Source: Ypsolopha sequella
Taxonomy: Eukaryota; Arthropoda; Insecta; Lepidoptera; Ypsolophidae
Length of the DNA stretch: 64,000 nucleotides
Reading direction: 5' to 3'
Assembly (NCBI GenBank): GCA_934047225.1
Contig: OW203997.1
Span: 8,542,417 to 8,606,416, forward strand
Numbering within the stretch: the stretch's first letter is position 1; the number at the start of each line of letters is the position of its first letter. The notes under the pieces were generated by a model that did no database searches, was not told the origin of the DNA, and was given only the letters and a program-made list of their open reading frames with translations. Position numbers and translations under genes: made by a program. Shown here piece after piece: positions 19,796 to 31,700 of the stretch.

Positions 19796-22700
19796 GTGAG
19801 TAGTAACTTTGTTATGATTATAATTATCGAGTTAGAAGTGGCCTTGGGCCGGTGCATGCTCAACTGAACGTGAAACGGTTCAGTTCCGACGCTGTCCTTT
19901 ATCTAGTTTCCTGCATGTACTGTGTTTTGTTCCATTACGGTGATTTACCCTTTTGTTAGTATGTAAAAACAAAAAGGACATTTTCTTTTGTAACTAAATT
20001 GATATTATGCTGATGAAGGGTCAGCGTTGGACAATGGTTGTAATGTCTGTACAAAATTATTCAATGAGACTATCTTTACATGTTTTTAAATTTATATATT
20101 GTTAAAAGCTTTCATATTTTCAAACATTCTGCAGGTAATGTCCAATTTTACGCTCAATGAATTACATAAATGAATAGGAATAATAATATTAACACGATTA
20201 TAACATCGTAATACAACTGCACTAATATTTACATCGTAAAATTATTATGTGTCAAGAAATTTAAGAAATTATTTTTACTACAACTTTTGTGATTGTACAA
20301 GTGAAGGCTCGAATAAAAATGTCGATTTTCATATTTAACGTGGCTAGTTTCGGCGATATCAGGACTGGACGATGCGATCCTTACACGCCCCACCAAACTT
20401 CTAGTCCACTCTGAAGTTGTTCCTCCAAAGAACGTCCCATACATTTTGTTCCCGTCGATGCGAATCGCTTCGTGTTCAGAGTGGACTAAAAGTTTGGTAC
20501 GACCACTGATGAAGTTTTACCGAGTAACAACGAAACTAGTCGTGCAAAATCAGACTATCCGTATTAGCACCACTAAAGTATTATTATTTATTTATATCTG
20601 TTACTAAAATAAAATCTTATCAAAGCGAATTATAAGATGTAAGTGAGTTAGATTGGATTTACCATAAACGTGAATTTGCCTCTGAATTCTTAAAAAATCC
20701 TAAATTCACGGCTGGCAAATCCAATTGTTACAAAATAACTATAATTTTCTTCGAAAATCTATTATTATATTTATGTATCGATATCACACACTATTTGTAT
20801 ACATTGTTTTAGGAGGTTTTTTTTTTTGGTTGTTTTGATTTTGTTACAAATGACCCTTAAATTTTTCTTGCATGCATTTTTTTTGTTACCAATGTAATAA
20901 AACATTGTAATTTTTGTATGATATGCCGAGAAAAAGTTATTTTCTATCCCTTTCCAGGTAAAATGGATGATGTACTGGATAGTGTTTGCACTGTTCACCT
21001 GCACGGAGACGTTCACGGACGTGTTCCTCTCGTGGTTCCCGTTCTACTACGAGGTGAAGATAGTGCTGGTGCTGTGGCTTCTCTCACCGGCGACCAAGGG
21101 CTCCTCGATCCTGTACCGGAAGTTTGTTCATCCGGCGCTCTGCAGGCGCGAACAGGTGGGAACCATTTTAAATACGAAAACTCTTATATCTCATTTACAC
21201 TATTATTAGAGTGCATTACAAACTTGCAACCAATCAGAAACAAATTAAAAAGCACAAATATTTTTGAAAAAATTTCCTCGGGCCAGGATTTGATCCTGCG
21301 ACCTCCTGCTTACATGACAGGCGCGCTACCGACTCGTATCTGCTATGCGAGCACGTACGCGTCGATTAGATACATTTTACTGATATAATCGATAAATTCT
21401 AAACGATAACCCTTATTGCAATGAAATAAGAGTTACATTTTTATTTATCGAATCGATGTCGAGTCGATGCCAAGTTCATGCTACTACCCCTGGAACGACG
21501 AATTTTTCCACCATACCTGTAGGTACCTCGAATTTATTTGTGACTACTCGATATACCAGCTTGTAATGCACATACTGAACGCTCACGAGGGCATTATGTG
21601 ATTTCACGCCTTACTCATTCTGAACAGAAAGCGCTGTTGTCGTTGCAAGTTTGTAATGGACTCTAATAATAATCAGAGTATTCAAAGCGATGGATTTCGA
21701 AATAAAAAAAAACATAATCTCATTTACACTCTCACGAAACTCACGGTCATGAAGAGGACCAAGCTTTATGAGTAAAAGAGATGGACTCTATTGTATTTCG
21801 CTTTACTCATGTTGCTTGGTCCCCTTTATGGCGAGAGCCTCGAGAGTGTAAATAAGGTATTAGAGATCGTTTATTTATGCACAAAATGGGGTTACGCTTT
21901 TAATAGAAAGCCGCGGCGTAGAGACCTAGGATGGAGTGCGTTCGCCCAGAGAGTTGGAGAGTGAAAGCAGGCGATGCAAGCACTTCCGTTACCGACTACG
22001 GAAGTCGGTAACGGAAGATGACTGATATCACGCAACGCCTTTGATCCTTTTCGGTACGGTTTCTTATGACGTCATCCCGAAACTTGACGAATCGCTTGGT
22101 GGCATGGTTTGTGACAAATCACGGCCGAAGCCTACGGGAGATGACAGGGCAAACAAAATATTATTCTATTTAGTCCGTCATTTAGATTATCAAAAAATAT
22201 TGGACACGTATTTTTTCTTTTGTCAATCAAACAAAAAATTACACAGATAAAGCGCGTCAAAGTTTGGGAGTGGGGGCTGGTGACGTCACGCCTAGGTAAA
22301 AAATGTACTTAGGCGTGACGTCACGCGGAACTTTAGCGGGCTATATCTTCATTATTTTTTGTTTAATTGACAAAAGAAAAAATACGTGTCCAAATATTTT
22401 CTGATAATCTAACTGACGGACTAATTAGAATTTTTAGTCATCAAGCCTATTCTGTCGGATTTAAAATTCAGATTTTTGTTAATTTGAAGTAATCTATTGT
22501 GCTAAAAGTGAAAAGTTACAGAATCAGATTTGGGAACCCGAAAATGGTTTATCACGGCACATTCAAATGGAGTGGTTTTAGGGTTTCGTCAAAAAACGGA
22601 AACTGTCTTTCTGTCTGTCCCCGGCATTACTCAAGAATAAGACGATTGAGCTAAAATTAGCCATGTAACTAAAAGGTGGATATTATTATGGAACTTCTTA

Positions 22701-25700
22701 TTCGTTAGGTCGCCATTTCTGGCTATAAGCATTTCTGACCTAATGACCGAAAGAGCAATTAGAAGTTGTTTTCTTATACAGCACTATTACAAAACTACAC
22801 GCAATTTGGTCATCAATCTTAGTAAAATCAATGAAAGATTAGCCAGAAAACACTTTGATGTTTTGAATACCATTTTGTTGTAACAATGTTGCCTAAAAGC
22901 CTCTACAGACAGAAAGCTTAGCTCGACAAAAGCGCCACGCCAAGCTCGGTATGGCGTGGCGCTTCCTTGTGACGTCGCTAATACACTTTCGTAGTAATTC
23001 GCCCACCAAAAACACGCTATCATCGCACCCGACAACGCCACGCTTTCCGTCTGGCAAGGCCTAAAAAAATTTTATATTGTACCTTAGTCTCGAACAAAGA
23101 CATTCTAACTAAACATAAGAATGGCGTATCGTCACGACATGAACCCGAGTCAAAGGATCAGAGGTGTTCCCAAATGTGAACTGTAAATTGCAAGTCACAC
23201 TTAGTACACCCGCTTTTCACCGATAATTATTACGTCTCACACGTATTTATCAATAAATTGAGTTTGAGTTTGAGTAATAAGTAGTGTGAACCCTATCACC
23301 GTAAATATGATACAAATAAATTTCCATGTTTGAACACTTGGCGATTTATCCATCGCAAGGAGATATAAATTAACATTACATCATTGCAGTATAGAAACGC
23401 AGAAAGAAAAGTAAATCTGGATGTAAGGAGCTCTGAACCGGGATTCGAACCCGGGACCTCTCTAAGTAATAATTATCTAAGCGAGAGGTCCCGGGTTCGA
23501 ATCCCGGTTCAGAGCTCCTCACATCAAGATTTATTTTTCTTTCTGCGTTTCTATACTGCAATGATATAATGTTAATTCCTATCGCCGTACTTCGGACACA
23601 AATTATTGTGCACCGCGGGGATTGAACCCACGACCTCTGGGTTAGCAGGCGAGCGCTCTACCACTCGGTCGGAAGGTGGTCAACATCCTAATAAGTTAAG
23701 AGAGGTTAGAAATCCAATAATGTAAGCATATCATTCTCAAATTTACAGGAAATAGATGAGTACATCGCCAAAGCCAAAGATCAGGGTTACCACACTGTGC
23801 TCAATTTGGGCACGAAGGGTGTCAACTATGCTACCACTGTCATAATGCAGACCGCTATAAAGGTGAGTTCTTAGAAACCCTACTTAGCTGTTTTATCGTA
23901 ATGTTGTAATGGCACGCTTTTTGAAGTAATCTGGCATTCGAATAAGGTCTCTTAGAATGTGTAGTTTTGGTTATTTATTTTCAACGTAGAGAGATTTTTC
24001 ATTCTATGGTTCTTCCTAGATTGTGCTCGCTGAATCGAATAAAGAAGACCCAAAGAAGATGGTCAAAATCCCTCAAATATGTGACAATCAATGGTCCGAA
24101 ATGGGGAAATATTCTTGCAAAAAAATGGAAAGACAGCGAAGTTTTCAAGTAGATAAAAATGAAGTGGATTTCTTAAAATATCTCGATCTTTCAGTCGATA
24201 GTTACGCTAAAAGAGATCTTATTTGAGTGATGTGTTTAACAAGGGTTTTGGAGGACGTTAACCCTCGCAAATGATCCACGAGAACCGTCATTTAATTATC
24301 TTCTTTGCCTAATTTAATTTATTCTTTAAAAAAGGTAAAGGACCATGTTTGATAATGATATCTGTAAATAATATCGATTTCATGTTCCATGCACTTACAA
24401 AGAATAGCACCTTTGGATTTCATCATCAAGCATGTTCCAAATGAAAGCCCCACCTCATTTTGTTTGATTTAAAAAACACGCTTAATTTTCACCTCGATTT
24501 TTATTTTTATTTTATTAACACGCTTCTTTTTAATCCCCCTCCACCCCGCCTTTCCGAATTTCCTTTCGTTCGCTTTGCGCAGAACTTCAATTTGCCGAAT
24601 GCTGAGCATAACGTTCGACGAGCCATAGAGGGGAGGGATGTCGCTGACGGCTTCCAAGATACCTACGACGACTTAGACTACCAAAATGAACCTGCAAGAC
24701 TTCCCCAGATAATAGAATTAGACCAAGATATGGCTGAGGATATTGGCGATCACGACAAAGACGACCCAGATTACGTCCCAGATGAAACCTCGGCCAGGAG
24801 CAGGGGGAATGTCATGCGCAAGCGCAAAGTTGTCAAAGAGAAGAGGCCGAGAAGTAAATCTCGGGGCCGAAGGACGAGAAGTCAAACAGCCACCGTAGAG
24901 TCTGATAAAAACGAAATTTTAATCGACTGAACTGATCTTTGCTTAGGGTTTTGATTCCACTCGGACTGTGATGTATAGTTTATTGTATTTTATTGTAACC
25001 TACATAATATTTTGTACCAACTACCAATGCAAGGAAAATAACATCGTAATATTATCCAATACACCGTGAATTCTAATAGCCAAGTGACTTAGAGCTGTAT
25101 TTTAAGATTATCGTTACCGAGCGAGAAGAAGTACCAAATTTGGTATGAAGGTACTTTAGGGTGTACTGATAAATGTTAGCCTAGGAGCACTCTGGAAAAA
25201 ACCTTTTCTCTTCAGAATTCTTTTTTCTTTCTTATATTTCTTAAAGCTGTTAATTCCAGAGTGCTCCTAGCCTAACATTTATCTTTACCAAATTTGGTTC
25301 TTCTATCCGCCCGGTAACTGTAGTTCCCCTAAGCCACCTGACTATAAGATTCTTTTCAAGTTACCTTTTGTCTGTCTGTACTTTGTTTTCAGATTGTTTT
25401 TTAAGGAGTTTTATAATAACTTTACACGCATATTTGTGCACTTGATTTCAATATCAGAATAAACTGTAGAGTGCTAGAATACTCCGGATTTGTTTACTCT
25501 TTTGCTCTAATTTTATTTTATAGTCTAGAAATAATAATTAGAGATTTATGATTGTTTCTAAAAAAGGTACATTACATAGAAATACTTTACTAAACAGTGA
25601 CCAGATTTTTTTTCAATCAGCGGTTAGTTTTAGTGAACGCCACTTTAGTATCCTTCTAACCGCCGCGCCGCTTGCTAAATAGAAAAATAAAAACATCCTA

Positions 25701-28700
25701 CACTCACATCTGTATACAAAATTATCATTGAAAGTTTTTCATACTTTAGATTAAATTACTTATTTTTTTTTTCATCACAATCTGTCATAATGTGAGGTTC
25801 GGAATACGCTCCTTGCTTTGTTTTTTTTTTTGTTATGAATTTTATGAGCTGTTTTGTGTATTGTTTTGTACTCTTTAGTTTTTAATTAAATATATCTTCT
25901 GATGAACTGAAAATGCATTCGGATGGTTTTTCATTGAACATGTACGCGTATTCCTCATGTATATCTAAATGTACCTTGAAAAATTCAGCACAATCTCAAT
26001 TTGAAGTTATAGTAAAAAAATTGTCATATTTGAGTAAAAAGTGTGCATGATGAGTTTCTAAAATGTGGCTTTGTATGTTACTTTAAAAATAAGTTAGGTT
26101 TAGTAAAAGTGTGACTGATTTAGCTAATAAAACTTTAAATGTATTATTGTGGTTCATGATTTCTAAATAAATGTGTATAACGTAAATTTACATTATGTTA
26201 TTTATTATTATCAAAATTAAGTGAAACTGCATGCGCTTTTTCAAACTTGCTTGTAATAAGCATATAAAACATAAGCATTATGCTGTCAGTACCAGAATAA
26301 TGTAAGTAGCATTTTTTCCCTATGGCTTTCCGTAACCAATAATAATTTGACACAGTATTTTCTATTTCCAACTTTGCCGTTAATTCTATTACTTTACAAT
26401 TTTGTGTTGATTTTGTCAAGTTTTTTTAATACCCTTCCAAGCAAATTGGCTTTGTTTTATGTTGATTGCGGAACGTGAAAAATATATTACAAAAAATCAC
26501 GCGAGGGGGTTACGTTATACGCACCTCGTACCTTTTATAACGGTTATTTTGTCGTTCCTCGGCGTAACCACAAAATAGATACTACCAGAAGGCCGACTCG
26601 ACGACGGAGCGAAAACAGACGCACACATGCATAGACTCGTACGTATGATGATCTCGGCAGAATTTCGTATTGGAATGCCAATCTCCGAGATCGTCGTACG
26701 TACGCGTCTGTGCGCGTGCGCCTGTTTTCGCTAATTACGCGGAGTAAACCTTCTGTAAGTGGTTATTTTGTGGCGTAACCCTCTACAACAGACATATTTT
26801 CAAAACTGAAACGTATGTTTCCAGGGTGGTGGTGGACTAGTGCAGCAACTACGTAAGAGCTACAGTTTGAGCGACTTGAGCGAGTCGGTGCGCGACGCGG
26901 GCGGCGACGAAGCTGATGACGTGCTGGCAGAGCCCGGTGTCATCAGGGCACTGACAGTTAGGAGGTGATTAATGACGTACATGGCAGTAGATGTTGATGC
27001 TTACTAGTGCAGCATTTACGTAAGAGATAGAGCGAGTCGACGCGCGACGCGGGCGGCGACGAGGCTGACGATGTGCCCTTATGAGATGTAGATGGGCAAA
27101 GAAAATTAAGAACGATTGCAAATTCTTTTTGCAAAAAAAAAAATCTTTTGCAAATTCGTGTGCTTTTTTCAATGCAGTTTATATTCTCAAGCAGCTTACA
27201 TTGCCGAAACCCGTAGACTGTGTAGACGTCGATGTATGATTTAATTTTGTTGCTGCCTATAATCCTACGGCCATCGATATAAAAGAAAGTCATGTTGGTT
27301 TCAACATTTCAGTGGATACAACACGCGACGCAGCGCTTCCGAGTCGAGTCGTTCACCGATGTACTTCCCTGAAGTCGACGTTGACGTCGACGTCAGAGCC
27401 GCTAGGTCCAGTAGAGACGAGCCTGATTTGACGTAAGACAACTATACAATCAATCAATCAATCAATCATAAGTTTATTTGTCCGAAAGCATGTTACAAAA
27501 GTTTTTACGTTAAATGTTACATGTACATGTTAGTTCCAATGCTATCTGCCAGGCCAGCATACAAATATTTTAAAGTAATCAATTATTTACAATGAATGTA
27601 TCACTTAAAAGTTAACCTACCAAAACAAATAAAATCAAATATTTTACATGTCCAATTTACTTAATTTTATAATGTGAAAAAAAAAAAACAATGTCAATTT
27701 ATTCCTAATATAATAAAATAAAACAAAATAGCACAATTCAAATACCAATGTCATTGTCTTCTAAAAAATATTTAACGCTGTAATACGATTTCTTTTTTAG
27801 GATCTTGAAGACTGTCATAGACTGTCTTGAAGACATACGTTTAGACCAGGGGCTCTACCGCGTAATTCTCATTTGTATCAACTTCAAGCAAATGCATGCG
27901 AAATTCAACGCGTGCAAAAGAGATGGCATGTCAGGCGGGCGTCGTCGCACGCACGTCAAATTTCAATCTCAAGTTGACGTTGATGGAAACGAGAATTACG
28001 CGGTAGACCCCCAGGGGAAAGCAATTTTAAATTATATAAAACACAATAGGTATTCTAAAAATCAATTAATTTAATTAATACGAGAAATTAAACCTACATT
28101 CTACGTGGCAGTTATATAAAAATATTATTTAAATTTAATAGGTGGGTAAGTTATTTAACAATATTCGGCGGTCCAAGTTTCGACCTGCGGTCCGCCTGTT
28201 GCCGACCGATGCCTTAGACATTTATTTATTGTCAAAAATATTGTAACTATACATTATTACGTATATTCTAAGCACTTACTAAATTATAAGATACCTCTAC
28301 TCACTCACGCTCGCCTGTCTCCCACTAGAACAGCGGTCGTCACACTTTGCTGGTCAAGAGCCACATAGGACAATGTGGGGTAACACCTAGGGCCGCAAAT
28401 TTATATTAAACTAGCAATTGTATATTATTATGTTCTAAACATAGCATAAATAAATGAAATGAATACAACTTTTTGATAAAAATATTTTATTGCGACAGAT
28501 TTAGTAGTTATGAATCCTTAAGTTTCTCTTTTTTGCTCGTTTCTTCGATATTGGCATCTTTGGTACTACATGCAATTCTCATTGCGTCTTCTAAATGACT
28601 GGAAAGACGATTGCGATATTTGTTATTTAAGAAGTTCATTTTTTTGCAAATGAAGCTTCACAGAGCTCGTCGTAGGGAATATTTGTATATTTTATACATA

Positions 28701-31700
28701 TATATGTATATTATTATAGTTGCTAGGCACGTTTCTCCAAAATACAATGTACTCCTGCTTTTCATGATGTTCTATGTTTAGAACGTCGTATTTTGTCGTA
28801 TTTTAGTTCAATGATTTCGTTCATGAACTGAGTTTTAGGAAATCCAAATTGTCATAATTTTCAAAATGCCAATGGCATTCGCCGCATAATTCTCGTACGC
28901 AAAATCAGTTATTGTACTCATTTTCTAAGAAAATTGTTTTGCTATGCGGCGGGCCAGCGGGCCACACAAAAAGGAGCCGCGGGCCGCTCTTTAACGACCG
29001 CTGCGCTAGATGGATCGGGGTCAGTAAAAAAGTAAAGTGCAGTAAATACCTACAAAATTTTTAATTTTATTAATATTTGGGCTTTTCAGAATCTAATTTT
29101 GTATATATTTTTTATAACTGATCTAATAATATCTGATATTTTCAATTTAAACAAATACACACGTGATGCTGGGAGGGGGGTGGCGGGGTAGCCTCACGAC
29201 GTATCATCAAGGGGGGAATTATTTTGACTTGGCCCTTTTTCAATCAAAATTCTCATTTTCTATTTTTTTCTCACTTTTCGGCATACGTCAAATAGTATGG
29301 ACTTTTCCAAGTTTGACTAAAGTGTAAGCTTTAGGATACTAAACAAGAAGGAATTATCATCCGAAAAATTTTAACGCCGTTTAGGCCCCAGTGCCTAATA
29401 AAAGACATAAAAACACTTATTTACACCTAAAATGATGTCGATTCGAACCTTATTTTGAGCGACCTGTCTTTATCTTTTCGATACAGAAAGAAAAAGACAG
29501 AATGCTTAAATTAAGTTTAGTTCTGTCAAATAACTTAAAACGTGTTACACCGAATCGACACAACTGTCTCTTTATTAGCCACCTTTTTAGTTACTTTAAA
29601 TGCAAAAATAATACGTATTTTGTTCCGTATTAATGTCCTATATTTTTGTCCTTTAGAAAGGACATAATAATCAGTGGCGTGCATAGAACTTTTTTCCGGA
29701 AAAGTAATCAGAGGGTCAAGTTCGACGGTAAAAAAAATATGAAAAAAATTTAATGACACTTTGAAAAAAGAAAGTTTTTACGACGCCAGGGTAGGCACTG
29801 CGTACCCTAGAGTGAACATTTTCATGCCAACTTTTTTTTTCAAAGAGTTAATTAAATTTTTTCATATTTTTTTTATTGTACAACTTGATCTTCTGATTGC
29901 TTTTCCGGAAAAAAGCTCTATGCACGCCACTGATAATAATGAGCAGGGGATCTAAAAACGCCGACTTGGATGAATCATAAAATGATTTGAAAGTAGGATA
30001 GAGTCAGAAATTTTTCACGCGTGCAAAAGAGACGGCATTAGAACAGAATCATAACATGATTCATCCAAAGCGGCCTTTTTAGAGGACTAGTAGTCAGTCG
30101 CAAACATACGCTTGGGCGTCAGGAGTCCATGACCGAATTCTTAATACTATCCTCAGCTAACGCTTTTCTCCGCTTTCACAGCCACATAAAGTCCTCAGAA
30201 GACATATCGTCTGGCTACTCGTCGGCTGACAACTCTAACATCTCCCTATCGCGCACGGCGTCTGTGGGCGGGGCGAGGCCGCGAGCGCGGCCGGGCGCGA
30301 AGACTAGTGTCACTACGATCAAGAGGCCACAAGCTGCTGAGGTCTGCTAATTTATGATATACTGCCTTTTTCGCGGGGTTTATTTCCCTTCCCTAGGGAT
30401 AAAAAGTAGCCTATACTTTGGTTGGTTATGCGCTACAAAATTTTGCGATTTGTTAATTGCAGATTAATAAAGGTTTAAAATATCAACTTCGGATTAAAAT
30501 ATTAGTAGAGAGGTGTAGTACCTGTCTTAAGAAATTATTGTTTTCTTTTTGGATGCGTATACGAGACCAACAGTAAAATTTTAGTGAAGATTCGTAACGG
30601 CACCGTAAACTGTAATTAAACTGCCAACGAAACGATGGATAAGGTCTCTCAGTGATCACTAAATTATAGATAATCTAGAGAAACTGTGTCAGGGTCGGTT
30701 TGGTGCTGAGTTGATAGAAAAGTATTTGATGGAACTAATTAATTAAACGAATGAATTTTAGATAGGGTAGATCCTTTAGAATAATAAAATAAATAAAATA
30801 AAAGTACAAAAAAAAATTGTAATTTTCGTGTAAAAATATGAATTAATCAAACGCACAAAATTAGTAAAGCAAGAATTAGGCTGGAAAAAGAAAAGCTTGA
30901 ACGTAAAGCAACTTTTAATACCTGATGACAATTAGTAACCTAATTTGAACTTTAATAGATAGAATACTTTTTCTTACTATATAATATACGTACATATTGC
31001 TATTTAATTATTTATTTAAATTATTATGCATGTTATAATACCAGAATTTACATTTTATCTAGTTATTTACCAACTTATTACTAAAGTCTGTATTGCATTT
31101 ATTAGGTTATTTTATTATTTACTTATGTTTATTTGAAGTAGACTTAAGACTTTTTTATTTAAAGGACAGCGAAGTAATCATCGAGGAGCTTCGAGACGAC
31201 GATTTAGATGACTATACGAGTATGCCCCCTCTCATGAATGTTCCATCCCCCCTCTACTTATCCCATTCAGATCCACCATTCATCTACCAGTATGTTGGGG
31301 ATCAGATAAGGATCGTTCAAGTAATAGGTGATCCCCTTAAACATCTAAACAAAACAACGGAAAAAGCAAACCAAAAAGACATTTTGAGTGAAGCTCCTGC
31401 AAACATAAATTCCCCTGCTGTTGGCGATAAAATAGTTACTCAAGACTTAACGCAAACTAACGATTATCATAATAAAGTAGGGATTGATAACATAGGGGAC
31501 ACTAGCTTAGAAAATCATTCTTCGGATGCAGACGAGAAAAAAGTTGCGCAAGACTTAGCACAAACAGATTCTAATCAAAATAAAATAGAAAGTGAAACCA
31601 CTGACGATACTTTCTTTGAAAGTATAGATCAAAATAACAATGACAATAAATATGACTCTACAAAAGACCGTAATACACTGCAAGTGATTCTAGAAACGGA

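Noticed and set aside
20918..21388. 156-codon plus-strand frame overlapping REEP exon 2
   Set aside because: It is an out-of-frame shadow of the real exon, which encodes the conserved REEP core.
23376..23569. Two almost identical 61-codon open frames on opposite strands
   Set aside because: They are the two arms of one palindrome read in each direction, not genes.
23602..23681. Candidate tRNA gene on the minus strand
   Set aside because: The acceptor stem does not pair and SINE body sequence follows, so it is a SINE head.
27805..28074. 89-codon frame sharing '[13 protein letters not shown]' with a frame at 41157-41480
   Set aside because: The similarity is due to two copies of one MITE; the frames lie across its inverted ends and have no family match.
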